Position numbers and translations under genes: made by a program
From: Helianthus annuus
Lineage: Eukaryota > Streptophyta > Magnoliopsida > Asterales > Asteraceae
Length of the DNA: 64,000 bases
Reading direction: 5' to 3'
Assembly (NCBI RefSeq): GCF_002127325.2
Contig: NC_035439.2
Coordinates: 138,695,901 to 138,759,900 of the forward strand
Notes under the pieces: model-generated
What the model was told of the DNA's origin: nothing
Seen by the model: the letters and a program-made list of their open reading frames with translations, nothing else
Database searches by the model: none
In this document: piece after piece, positions 22,613 through 34,687 of the stretch
How the letters are laid out: every line of letters begins with the position of its first letter
Numbering within the stretch: position 1 is the first letter of the stretch

Positions 22613-25600
22613 TGTAACACCCTAACACGCTTTTGCTGAAAAGACGCAGCGGAAATTCGTACTATAAAATTTCTTACAATAAAACTATCTTTTGTACATA
22701 ATTACAAATAAAAGCATAACTTGAAGCTATCATTTTACATAGTCAAGTATTCCCGTACAATCTATCTTGTGACTCGTCTTCGATCTCCTCTCCTCAATGA
22801 TCCACGGTGGCTTGTACGACCTACACTTACCATACAATTTCGAGCATTAGTACACAACATGAACATAACAAGTTTCATACACTCTTACTTTCTACTCCAT
22901 TATCCCTTTGTAACTAGGCATTTCCATCTGAGTATCCATTCTCCAAAGAGACTTCATCATTGTACCTGTATTATTGTTCCTACTCAAGGTACACTGTTAT
23001 TTGCATCAATACACAATCATATTGAAATCGTATGAACATACGTGCTTACCTTCTTGCATTCGGTTATACATGCATACTAACATCCGCATATATATATATA
23101 TTCACACCTACAGGCATATGCACCTTCATATATACTTACCTATGTACATATCTACATACTTACACCCATACTTAAATCGAAACATAATTATACACATACA
23201 TACATTTAATAGTGAAATCCATACATGCACACATACATACATATATACATACATACATACATACATACATACATACATACATACATACATACATACATAC
23301 CCACGTACTTAATTCGTTACCCCGCATACTCGCTTACATACCCCGATCTTGCTCGCACATCTTAAACGCCTTCAAAAATATCTATCGGGTATGTTTCGGT
23401 TCTTAAAGATGAGTTTCATACTCATCCATAACTTACCAAGCCATTTAGTAGGGTTAAGGATCATTATAGAAGCTTAACAAGGCTTGGAATGGGTTCACGG
23501 GGTCCGAATTCGAAGGAAAAACAAAGAAAACCTCAAATTATACATTTGTACCTGGCCTCCACCGTAAGCTACGGTGGCTACCGTAGCTTACGGTGGCCCC
23601 TGATGTCTTACGGCATCCTTATACTGCCTTACGGCAGAAATAAGTCCCCAGCTCCCACCGTAAGCTACGGTGGCTACCGTAGCTTACGGTGGCCCCTGAA
23701 TCAGCCTTCCTTTTTAAGAACTAAAATGTGCATAACTTGCTCGTTTTGCATCCGTTTCACTTGAAACTTGTTCCTAAACATCCGTAAAACAATTCCTCAC
23801 ATATTAGACTGAGATTCTTTCCCCGGGTCCTTAATCATTACCCGTATTATTACCATTACCTCGCTTATTCTTATTTATTCGACCCGTTTGGTCCCATAAA
23901 CTACCTTCGACTATCTAGATCAATAGTTATCTTATTACTTTCAATCATTTCACACCATACATGACTTCCCTTCATTTAATATCCAGAATAAGTTCTTATG
24001 TATACTAAGAAGTGAGTCGGAAATCACTTACCTTAAGCGTCCGTATTCGTGACCATTTCCTTGTCTCCTCTTGACCCGATTGCCATTTGTGCTTGCGTCC
24101 TCTTGACATGATGCTTATCATCTACACCTCACTACATTCACGTTCTTGTTAGCATTCGAGATCTACATGTCACTAATCATGTCTAGTTCATATCTCGCAT
24201 TTGACTTTCAATAGTCAATTTCAACAAGCACAAGGCATAAATATAACAATGCATCATTCCAATTTACGCACTTTAACATACCATCAAGTATGAAACATAA
24301 TGATTCATCATGCATCGTTCAATCCTCCTAATCTTACAATCATATATATAATTTAACCATGCTATTCTGACATTTATTTACTTTTCATAAAGTTAACGGT
24401 TGGGTATGTAAACTTTCAACTTAGGAACATATATCCATTCCGATGTGGTCGTTATACCAATGACACCATAAGCATTTCATACCCATATAGTAAAATACAT
24501 ACGAACATATGATTACCTAGTCACATACACAACATACACATACTTATGCTTTCATAACTCTACATTCGACAACCGCGTTGTTCAACATTCGCATAATCAA
24601 TTTATCATCTTACGTATGTACACGACATAATTCCAACATTATCATTTATCAATAAACTACGCATTTTACATTTGTACACATTTGCTCTTAATCACCATGA
24701 ACCAAACGCATAAAGTACATGGCGAGTATTACATCATTGGGACATAAGGTACAAGTTCCTAATGCATAGTTTACTAAACCCCTCATTCAAACCCGAATTC
24801 TCATAATGACTCCACCTTAAGCATACTTAACTTATTATTTTGCTAACGGCTACACCATAAGCACCTTCTATACATAATTACCCATAACCTTCATACAATT
24901 TCACAAATTTTGCTCTCTTAGGCATTTCATCGAACACTTGGCGGGTGTACTACTAACAAAACATTATGTACAAGCTTTTAAAGCGTGATTCCTACTAATT
25001 CTTCACATAACTCATTCACAACCAATCAAGTTCATAACAATATTTCATCCTAACTAGGAACATATGGTTGTGACATCAATTATTCATAACAAGATCATCA
25101 ACAACAACCAATTAACAAGTAGAAACCTCAAAATTTCTAGCCATTCTTGACATGCAAGTGGGTTTTGCTTAAATCCATGTTCATATTCGAAATTTAACAT
25201 ATCTTGATGTCTACATAGCCATAGTAACCATCATTCATACTAGATTTAACATTACATTCACAAATTACACTAAACCCACTAAATCAAGCATCACCAAATT
25301 GCAAAATTCGACTTACTTGTTATTGGAAACGCTTAGGGGATTAACATTCTTGGTTCATGCATCCAAATGGCCCTCAATTCCCCTTTCAATTTGAAGGTTT
25401 TCTTGAATTAGGGTTTCACCCCTTTTTCCTCTTCTCCTGATCGATATCACGCACACACACCCCTTGTGTGTGTGTGATTCTTGTTTTAATTAAATCAAAT
25501 TTCCAATTTGGCAATTCTAGTCCCTCAAGTTTATCACACCATCTTAGTTGCCATAATTTTCATTTTCTTTACTTATTTTGTTAGGCTTTTAACTAAGTTT

Positions 25601-25678
25601 AATAACCTAGTTATTGTATTTCATTTAATTAATCATGGCAACGTACCTACGTATTAATTCGAGTTTTGGGGTGTTACA
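22613..25678 (-). repeat. LARD LTR, right copy (3066 bp)
   Basis: It starts tgtaacaccctaac and ends gtgttaca and is near-identical to the left copy. It carries the short CATA tract at 23234-23300 and both long hairpins at 23559-23596 and 23655-23692. A short gcacacacacc/gtgtgtgtg inverted repeat near 25450-25480 is also in both copies. Confidence 0.92.
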
Positions 25679-26664
25679 TTGGTGGAGGGGGGTTACGGCC
25701 GAGAGTAGGGAGAGGGCAAGGAGAGAGTTGAGTTGGTGAATGTAGTGTGCATAATCTCTTATGTTAAGGTGTGGTATTTATAGAGAAAAATTATGATTAT
25801 CGTCCAACGGTTTCTATGTCATCTAGATATCCACACAATCAAATAAAATAATCTAACTTTTGTACTCTCTTGGTTCCCTTGGTTTGGCCGATTTCCAATG
25901 GGGGGGGTATCCGGTTGGATTTCAATTGATCAGTTAGTGTTCAGTTTAGTTAAGTAGGTTAACTTTAGAGGTTAACCCCGTTAGTTGCATGATGCGTTAT
26001 ACAGCGGGTGTTAGGGTAATCAGGGACCCTTACTGGCTCAGAAAAAAGGCTAATAATATTTCTGGCAATATTTTTATGTTCCGGGTATAGTCCGGTTGTT
26101 CGGTTGGATAGTAATCCGTTAAAGTGCTTAAGTAATCCTTTAAGCGTCGTAATTAATATTTTTAGCGACACAATTTATTCTGCAAAGTGTCAGGAATATT
26201 TCCTCATGTTTTGGCACTTTATTAGTTAGCTAGAAGCTAGTGTGTTGATAAAAGTGCTGTGTTTTGTGCTTAGAGTACGTTTTAGGCACATCCATTCTCT
26301 GTATCTTATTCCTAGAGACGCAGTTTAACAACCCTTGTATCCCTACACACACTATGGGTGTAGTAAAATATTTCTGGCTCATTCAGGCCTTTAGAGGCAG
26401 TGTGTGCCTGATGCTGGCTATATCAGCATGTTCAATAGGTTATCCGTTCAAATGCTACTGTGCTTTTGTGCATCATGTTTGTCACTAGAGTTCAGTAAGC
26501 AAATAATGTAGTGACAGAAATCAAAGTATGACGCAGATATGTACAAGTATCAACAATCAAGTAGCAGTTTATTAGAAATCTCAGTTAAGCACAGTAATTA
26601 AGCAGCAATTAATTATTAATTAAATCGTACGGATACCTGGTTTAGTGAGGGTTGTCACAGTTAA

Positions 26665-28825
26665 TCCCGTTCCGGATATAGATATTTTTGATCCTAGAAA
26701 TTGGGGTGGGCTTAGTAATGACATGATTAAAGAGCTGGCAATGAAAGGTCCAAAAAGAGATAGGGATGTTGTTAAGGGCCTCGTGGATAAATTTGGAAGA
26801 CATTTTTCTAATACCATGTACACTAGAATTCTATCAAATAGGGAGACGTGCGATAGAGAATGGCTAGTGTATTCGAAAAAACTTGACAAACTCTATTGTT
26901 TTTGTTGTAAAGTTTTTAGAACGGGGCATCCGAAAGGTGGGTTGGATGATGAAGGTTATAACGATTGGAGACATGCTAGTGGTAGACTTAAAGAACATGA
27001 AGTTGGTTTAGAACATTTCAAGAATATGAATGAATGGTTTGAATTGCGCCAAAGGTTGGAAACAAGTCATCTTAAGGATTGTTGCACTTGTGAAGTTTCT
27101 TGCAAAATATAGCTTAGCGTTTCGTGGGTCAAATGAGAAGTTATATCAAAAAGGCAATGGAAACTTTTTGGGTTTGGTTGAGATGTTGAAGGAGTTTCAC
27201 CCGATTATGAAAGAACATGTGCGCCGAGTTTTGACTGAAGAGTGCCATGTACACTTTCTTAGCCACAATATTCAAAACGAGTTGATACAATTATTAGGGG
27301 ATAAAGTTAGAACCGAAATTATCAAGAAGGTTAAGCAAGCAAAGTATTACTCCATCATCCTCGATTGCACGCCTGATACAAGTCACCAAAAGCAAATGTC
27401 CATAATTGTGAGGTATGTGAATTTTAACTCTAGTTTCGTGACCGTTGAGGAATCATTTTTAGGTTTTTTGGTTGTTGATGATACCACAGGTTTAGGACTT
27501 TTTGAAGCAACATGTAAGGAATTAGAGTCGCTTGATCTTGATATTGGTGATATGTGTGGTCAAGGCTACGATAATGGGGCAAAAATGAGAGGAAAAAACA
27601 AAGGAGTTCAAACTAGATTTTTAGAAAAAAATCCTAGAGCTTTCTATAGTGCTTGTGGTTGTCATAGTCTAAATCTAGCATTGTGTTACATGGCTAACAC
27701 AATTACCAAGTCTAAGGAATTTTTTGGAACAATACTACGGTTATATACTATCTTAGCCCATTCTATTAATAGGTGGCAAATTTTGAAAGACAGTGTTAAA
27801 GGATTAACTCTTAAATCATTGTTTACAACTCGTTGGGAAAGTCGTATAGATAGTATTAAGCCTATAAGAACTCAACTTGGAGAAAGCTTTGCGAGAAGTT
27901 AAGGGGACGGATAGAGATGTTAAAATCATAAGTGAAGCTAAATCATTAGAAGAGTATGAACTTGATGATTTTGAATTTTTGGCACAAATTGTCATTTGGT
28001 TTGAATTATTATCAAAGGTGAATGTGGTGAGCAAACGGTTGCAAGCAAAAGATGTTGTTCTTGATGTTGCTATTGATGAAGTGGACAAATTAATTAAATT
28101 CTTTAAGAATTATAGAGAAGTGGGGTTCTCTAAGGCACTTGATGAAGCTAGAGAAATTGCAAATGAAATAGGTATTAATGCGGAATTTCGTCAAAAACGT
28201 GTGATATATAGGAAAAAACAGTTTGATGAATCGTCAAGTGTAGAAGAAGTAACATTTTCACCCGAGGAGGATTTTAGAGTAAATTATTTTTTAAGTATTG
28301 TTGATCAAGCTATTTTTTCACTTGAAACAAGATTTGAACAATACCAAAAATTCGAAAAAAATATTTGGGTTTTTGTTTCCTAAAAAGTTGAAGACTCTTG
28401 ATGAAGCCAAGCTTAAGGAGTGTTGTTATCGCATTGAAGATGCATTGAAGTTTGAAGGAGAATCCGATATTGATGCTAAAGAATTGTATACGGAGTTGAA
28501 GTTGATTACTACATTTTTACCGAGACACATTGACAACCTTTTTGACATTTTAGACTATATCTTCCAACGCAGTACTACGTATCCTTATGCTATAAATGCA
28601 TATAAAGTGTTGTTGACAATTCTGGTAACCGTGGCATCGGTAGAAAGAAGTTTCTCAAAGTTGAAGTTGTTGAAGACCTATTTACGTTCTACAATGTCAG
28701 AAAAAAGGCTAAACAGGTTGGCGACAATATCTATTGAAAGTGAAATATTAGATACTATGGATTACAAGGAGTTGATCGAGAGCTTTGCTTCAAAAAACGC
28801 TAGGAGAACCACACTGTTTGCTTAG
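26665..28825 (+). pseudogene. hAT transposase, main catalytic part (multiply frameshifted)
   Basis: The reading continues from the N-terminal half across the duplicated target. Recognisable blocks in order: DIFDPRNWGGL and a TTF-type zinc-finger region (DREWLVYSKKLDKLYCFCCKVF) to about 27050; a DUF4371-like region ([35 protein letters not shown]); the catalytic core ([27 protein letters not shown]); and the C-terminal hAT dimerisation domain (VASVERSFSKLKLLKTYLR) ending SKNARRT near 28820. Defects: a deletion with frameshift near 27060, where 25-30 residues usual in relatives are missing, and frameshifts near 27885 and 28370. The protein cannot be made from this copy, even without the gypsy insertion. 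Confidence 0.88.
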
Positions 28826-30185
28826 CAAGTAAGTTCGATATTTGATCATTTTTGCTACACTATTTTTGTTAATTTGTTTTATCTATTTCATAACAATTAT
28901 CGTAATATTATGAATTTTTAGTATTTATATATATATGATTAAATGATTGATGAGTTTGTGTTATATGAAGATTTGCGAATAGGGCCCAAATTTTTTATCT
29001 CGAACAGGGCCAATTTTTTTTTTTTTTTTTTTTGTGATTTTCAGAGACGACCCTGTAATTTTGGATGATGTTAGATATATAAGTTAGTATGATATTTTGT
29101 TATTCAGTTCTTTCATGAATGGTTTCTTTTACTACCTCATGTAACGCACATATATATAATTTTCAACTTACCATAATATAAACTTAATTTGGACTCCCAT
29201 CATGCATGTCTAAGTACTACTTATAGTTAAATAGAGGATAAAAATATCTGTTATTATTAAATGGCCAATAAAAGTCACTTTTTGCACATGGGATGATATA
29301 TGGAACTTGAGTGATTTGATATATCATGTATCATTTCCAAACTTTAAATTGTGGATGAAACCAAATTAGGGTGTGTTTTGTGGGTTTTTTTTGGCTATAT
29401 GAAAAAATGTCCCCATCTTATATTGGTGCAAGGATGAAAGTTTCGGAGGACTCCAAGCCTATAAAAGAAGTCCAAGGCTTTGATTTCAAAGTAACCCAAC
29501 CAAAAATACACTTGAAGTGTTTGGTTCTCTTTCTTTTCTAGTTCTCTTGTCTTAGAGTGTAGAATGGTTTTAGTAACGCTTTGGAGAGTGTGGTTGTAAT
29601 TGGGTAGGGGGAGGCTTGAGAGATTAGTCTATGTGATTGTAAAAAATTTGTCGCATAGTGGATCTTTCTCTCTAGAGGCCTGTGGTTTTTCTTCGGTTTT
29701 GGAGTTTCCACGTATATTCTTGTGTTTAGTTATATTTCTCTATTGTTAGCTTTGGGAGGGTTGTTGGGGATCCTGAGACCGCTTGTTTCCCAACAAGTGG
29801 TATCAGAGCTCCAGGTTTTGGGGGAGGTCTCGATTTAGAAGGTTTGTGGTTGCAGCTTAGTCTGATCTTCCACATCAGAAATGAATTTTCTTGGAGGGTG
29901 TCTTGGTATTTTGAAGGTTCGTAGTATGCTCTGTGGTTGCAACTTAGTCTGATCTTCCACATCAGAAACGAGGATTCAGTTGACTATTTTGTATACGATA
30001 GATTTATACACGAGCTGGATATACGCATTTTATCTTGGGAAGGTTCTGGCTAGGAAAGACTTGGTACTTAAGTGTGTCCATTGTGACCCACCTCTCTTTC
30101 CTGGGAATCCTTTGTTAGGTGTACTGCTTATAAGCTTGGTGCATATTTTCTAGTATACAATACTGTTTTTGAAGATACGGATACG

Positions 30186-30930
30186 ATGTCGAAATACAGT
30201 CCCATGAGGTTCGACGTAGAGAAATATGATGGAAGAATCAACTTTTGTTTGTGGCAAGTTCAAGTCAAGGATGTGTTGATTCAATCTGGGTTACACAAGG
30301 CGTTGAGGGGGAAACCGACCACTGTTTCAAGCAAGGATTCAAGCGGAACAAGTAAAGACGAGGATGAAGAATGGGAAGATTTGGATTTGAGAGCGGCAAG
30401 TGCGATTCGTTTGTGTCTAGCAAAGAATGTTTTTGCAAATGTGCATGGGATATCAACTGCAAAGGATTTGTGGGAGAAGCTTGAGCAGTTGTATCAAGGC
30501 AAAGGCATCTCAAATCGGTTGTATCTCAAGGAACAGATTCATACCCTTCGTATGGATGGAGATACAAAAATTTCAGATCATCTAAATGTTCTTAATAATA
30601 TCGTGTCAGAACTGGAGGCTATTGGAGTGAAGGTTGAAGATGAGGATAAAGCACTAAGGCTCATATTATCTTTGACATCTTCCTATGAGCATATGAAGCC
30701 CATTCTGATGTATGGGAAAGAGACCCTGAAGTATGCGGATGTTTCTAAGAAGTTATTGTCTGAAGAGAAAAGACTGGGAAGTAGCGGTCATACTTCGTCA
30801 GAATGAACGGTTTTAATATGCGGGAACGGGAAGAAGAAGCACTCACAGAAGATTCCTGTATGCTGGAAGTGTGGACAGTCTGGGCATTTCAAGAGAAATT
30901 GTCCAGGTGGAGCAGATTCGGCAAGCAGCT
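30186..30930 (+). pseudogene. gag: Copia gag with zinc knuckle, one in-frame stop
   Basis: An open frame of 206 codons from MSKYSPMRFDVEKYDG contains a copia-type gag domain: NFCLWQVQVKDVL, an acidic linker, AKDLWEKLEQLYQGK, then LKEQIHTLRMDGDTKISDHL. A TGA at 30804-30806 interrupts it. The same frame continues and encodes the zinc knuckle CWKCGQSGHFKRNC at about 30871-30912. The frame then enters the solo LTR insertion at 30942 and stops soon after it resumes at 34693. The protein would package RNA in virus-like particles. This copy is broken once by the stop and once by the insertion. Confidence 0.8.
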
Positions 30931-30941
30931 CCAAGTCAGCT

Positions 30942-33900
30942 TGTCACACCCTGACTTTTGCGGAAGCGTATGATGTGTGACTTGCTTGTTATCGTTGCAT
31001 TCGATCATAATAAACAACTACATGATTAAAATGATGTTCATCCATTTAGAAAATTTTGAATACTACAAACACTTGTTATTTAAGTTTTTAAACACAACCT
31101 TCGTCTAGGTTACAATTCAACAAAAGTGGATGACATCTAAGCTTGTAGTCTACTTCTAGTTACGACACTTGCGCCCAAGATCCATCCTGTCACCTGAAAT
31201 ACATGTAATTTTGGAAAACATCAACATAAAGTTGAGCGAGTTCATGCGTTTTGCATATCTTGTATGAAAATATTGTATGTATCTTGTATAAATAAAGTGT
31301 TCATGCATAAATCAAGTTTTCTTGTGTACCCCACGTACTAATTGAATGTTTGTACAAAGACATTAAGGCATGTGAGGACATATGGAGCATTAGTGTTGGC
31401 TCCTTAAAAGCATGTGAGGACTTATGGAGCATTAGTGTTGGCTCCTTAAAGGCATGTGAGGACTTATGGAGCATTAGTGTTGGCTCCTTTACTGTGTCGA
31501 TTACCCTCGACTGTGTCGATTAACCTCGACTGTGTCAATTTCCCTTGACTGTGTCGATTACCCTCGACTGTGTCGATTAACCTCGACTGTGTCGATTTCC
31601 CTCGACTGGGACACCGAAGCACTCAAGAGGTCACATAAGGACCTTGAGTGGGGCTCGGCCGTACCCGTTAGATCTAACCCTCGTCCCTAATTAAGTTTTA
31701 ATGGCATCTCAATATCTAGTCTATGCTCACATGATCTAGTATTCTATAGGCATTTCTTAAAGCACATCATACTCGGTACTCGTTCTCACCAAGTGTGCTT
31801 CTCGTATTTTTGTATTCTCAAATCGTATTGCACTCGGTACTCGTTCTCACCAAGAGTGCTTCTCATATTTTTACCACTTGTAAAAATTGTAATATTTGTA
31901 ACATGTATTTCACCCCCGAGAGTTATAAAACCAAAAACAGTTAAAGAAAAGGGGGAGCATGAACTCACAACTTTGCGTACCTGCGTCGTAAACTTCACCG
32001 GATTTGCTTTGCTAGCGTCGTGACCTAAACGTGTTTTATTAACGTTAGTCACTAGACTTGTGTCACACAAGTACAAGTCACTATCTTTTGTGTGCGTATT
32101 CTTGTGTTAAAAATAAGTTATATTTTTAACTAAGTGCCTTACTTATATTATTTTCTCAAAAATAAATATAAGTATTTTGTATTTTGCACTTTGCACCCGA
32201 ATTATGTATTTTTTTCTGAATATGTTGTATGTGTATTTGCAAGTCCTAATACTCTAGCACGTATTATACATACCACATACATTTAGAACAAAGTCTAGTA
32301 ATCAACAAATATATATACTTTTCCTCAGATAACATGTTCGACATTTAGGCACGCAAATTACAACTTATGTTATTTCAACTTAAATATCCAAAACTGGACT
32401 GTTTTCGAGCATTTTAATAAAATAGTTAAATTCTTCCAAAAATTTCCAAACTTTTACAGAATATCTCAAACGATCCAAATTTTATAGTGTAAAAATATCG
32501 GGGTCCAGTTCATTGCCAATATTTTACAAAAAAAATCATTTTCCGGACTACAATCAGATTCATTATTTTCTGACTGCAGCCAACGGAATAATTCACTAAA
32601 AATTTATTGTAAGTCATATTGACGAAATTCCAGTGGGACAATTACTACGACATTAGTATCCATCTACAGTACCAGTTTCATGATCTAACTCTATACAGAA
32701 CTCAAGTTATGATAGAAAACAGATCGTCTATTTTCAGCAGCAAAAATGCAGCTCTAGCTGCTGTTACGAAAAGGCGCTTTAAAAATAGTAAACGGGGTCC
32801 AAAAATTATGATTCTGGTGCCATTAGAACCGTATTTCATAATACATAAATCTAGGCTTCAGAAAATACATTTTTCGTTGAGTTATGGTCCTGTTACAGCC
32901 AGTTAAAGTCGGCTGAAAATACAACTCAGCATGCTGTTTTTAGTTTAAAGGTTACTAAAACGCACACATACGATCACCCATTTGTCCTAATAACGATTTA
33001 TATCATAACATATATTATTTACAGCAGATTAGTGTTTGTATTACTGAGATTTATCATGTCTTACACATAAATCGTCTCTTTATCCACCTTTTAACACATT
33101 ATGTTCAACATTTGTTCAAGATCTTTAAAGTTTCTTATCTTTTATCATTCTTATCATCTATTAACCACCAAAGACAAGAACAAGATGAAGATTTAGAACA
33201 CTTACTACTAGCACAATGCTGGGGGAGTTTCAAAGCGTAAAAGTGGTGGATAAAAGAAAATGAGAGTGGTCCTTCAACTTGTAACCTCCATGGATCACCT
33301 TCAAAGCTTTGAATGGAACTTGATATTGATGAAGATGATGACGTTAAGTGGTGGTGAGTGTGGCGGTTTGGGATGACCGAAAATGAGAGAGAGAGTGAAG
33401 ATGGGAGAGTGTAAATCTTGAAGTGAAGATATGAGGAATGATGGTTGTGATCTTGTGCCATGTCTTTTAAAGAGTACTTCACATATTTTGTCAAGATCTT
33501 CAAGTAAGCTATCCAATAAACAAATGGGAAATAATCTACACAAGATATGAGAGTATGGTGAAGGTGATTTGTGGGTCCATATGGACCGAATTCGGTCATG
33601 GGGAGGGGGGTTGGGTGTAAATTTCCAATGTCTAGTAAATCTTCCAAGATCCACCATATCACACCATATCTAAATAAAATCAAACTAAATCCAAGTAATA
33701 TCCAAATGTATCTTGGGTAGATTACATAATCTTATGTTTATACATGTGGGCCGATTTTGTTAGGATATGGGAGGGGTCTTGTTGTAACTTTTAACCACTT
33801 CATATCTTGTAATGGCATATTACTAGCATATTCTCTTACAAAAGATCTAGTAAAATCTAATACAATCCAAACAAAATATTTGAGATTTGATGAAATCTCA

Positions 33901-34687
33901 TAGAGATTTTGGTGGGGCCACTACCTTGGGTCGTCCACATGTAATGGGGGGGGGGTAACGTGTAAATTCCAACTAATGATTAAGATTTAGTTAGTTAAGT
34001 TAGATGTTTAAACCAACTTCTAGTGTGTTTCGTTGTGTAACGGGTGTTAGGGTGTTCGGGGACCCTGACTGGCTCAGAACAAGAAAAATAATGTCAATGA
34101 CAATATTTTTATGTTCCGGGTAAAGTCCGGTTGTTTGGTCGGATACTGATCCGTTTAAGCGCTTAATAAGCATTTAAAGTGTCGTTAAGTACCTTTTTGT
34201 AATATTTTCGATTCCCGTTGCTTGGGGAAACATTCTGGATGATAAAACGACATTTCTGCACAATATTTATGTTGTTAAAAGCTAAATTATGCTGAATTTA
34301 ATAAAATTCTGCACTTAAAGTGCGTTTCGGGTGCTTTTTAGTGCGTATTTTAGCTTCCGGACGGTATATACGTAAACCCTCGTATGTATTCTTGGGTTTT
34401 TAATGTATTTTTGACGTTGGACCTACACCTAGGCCATAATTCTAATGTCTGACTGCTTTCTGCAGTTTTGTTGACACAGTGTGTCTTACCGGTGAGTTTA
34501 CTAATTTATGACGCAATGCTCTCGCTTATGCAATAAGCAATATTTTGTAGTATAATTTGTGCATGAATTCACTTGCATGGAATTCAGAAACTTATTTGTC
34601 TTGTAAACTAGATCATGTACGTTCATTAAAGCACATATCACTGTTCATTTAGTGTACGGAATGTACGGAAAAGTGACGGTTGTCACA
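30942..34687 (-). mobile_element. Solo LTR of a Tekay-related gypsy family (3746 bp)
   Basis: It runs from tgtcacaccctgac to cggttgtcaca with a perfect 5-bp duplication cagct (30937-30941 and 34688-34692), and no internal region or second LTR. Segments resemble the Tekay LTR at 3269-6663 in the same order (gaaaagggggagcatgaactcaca; gggtgttagggtgttcgggg; atgttccgggtaaagtccgg), so it is a divergent relative in minus orientation. It arose by recombination between two LTRs of a full element. It contains internal tandem repeats at 31360-31610. Confidence 0.9.
31360..31610. repeat. Two minisatellites inside the solo LTR
   Basis: Three units of roughly 47 bp (gcatgtgaggacttatggag then cattagtgttggctcctt) are followed directly by six units of about 20 bp (ctgtgtcgattaccctcga with minor changes). 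A further pair of units with core actcggtactcgttctcacc lies near 31768 and 31831. Confidence 0.88.

Larger units (their letters stand above)
16451..25678 (-). mobile_element. Large non-coding LTR retrotransposon (LARD type), nested
   Basis: The element is 9228 bp, starts tgtaacaccctaac and ends ggggtgttaca, with the duplicated target ttggt at 16446-16450 and 25679-25683. LTRs: 16451-19638 and 22613-25678. The internal region (19639-22612) has a PPT-like purine run and a PBS but only short, unconserved reading frames. That combination of about 3-kb LTRs and a 3-kb non-coding interior fits LARDs, which rely on proteins from other elements. A faint resemblance to gypsy RT on the minus strand near 21060-21130 (a V-L-V-K-K-like stretch) may be a relic. 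Apart from the tetranucleotide tract the LTRs differ at about four sites by eye, so the insertion is very recent. Confidence 0.88.
3269..26659 (-). mobile_element. Ty3/gypsy LTR retrotransposon, Tekay/Del chromovirus type
   Basis: The element is bounded by a 5-bp duplication gttaa (3264-3268 and 26660-26664) and, read on plus, starts tgtcacaccc and ends gttgtcaca. The LTRs are 3269-6663 and 14031-26659 (the second interrupted). Without the nested LARD (9,233 bp with its TSD copy) the element is about 14.2 kb, with a 7.4-kb internal region. Order on the minus strand: LTR, initiator-Met PBS, acidic proline-rich ORF, gag-protease, RT-RNaseH-integrase with chromodomain, PPT, LTR. The chromodomain-like integrase C-terminus and LTRs over 3 kb point to the Tekay clade. 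It is coding-dead and its 5' LTR is broken by the LARD. Confidence 0.92.
14031..26659 (-). repeat. 5' LTR of the Tekay-type element, interrupted
   Basis: LTR sequence occupies 14031-16450 and 25684-26659, together about 3396 bp, equal to the other LTR (3395). The gap is the nested LARD plus one copy of its duplicated target. The minus-strand TATA box (25775-25783) is only about 100 bp upstream of the insertion in the direction of transcription, so the promoter is cut off from the rest of its element. Confidence 0.92.
2021..29055 (+). mobile_element. hAT DNA transposon, split by a nested gypsy element
   Basis: The element begins cagggccggct at 2021 and ends agacgaccctg at 29055; the inverted ends match at most of the first 11 bases. 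A perfect 8-bp target duplication, taattttg, lies at 2013-2020 and 29056-29063, diagnostic of the hAT superfamily. Subterminal gggcccaaa motifs occur at both ends (2060-2160 and about 28980). Without the 23.4-kb insertion it would be about 3.6 kb, a normal autonomous hAT size. It encodes a transposase on the plus strand, in two halves either side of the insertion. A 5' untranslated intron is likely (donor near 2326, acceptor tttgtag at 2953). Confidence 0.88.

Noticed and set aside
33135..33683. 182-codon minus frame in the solo LTR
   Set aside because: Ser/His/Leu-rich with no recognised domain and wholly inside an LTR; probably chance.
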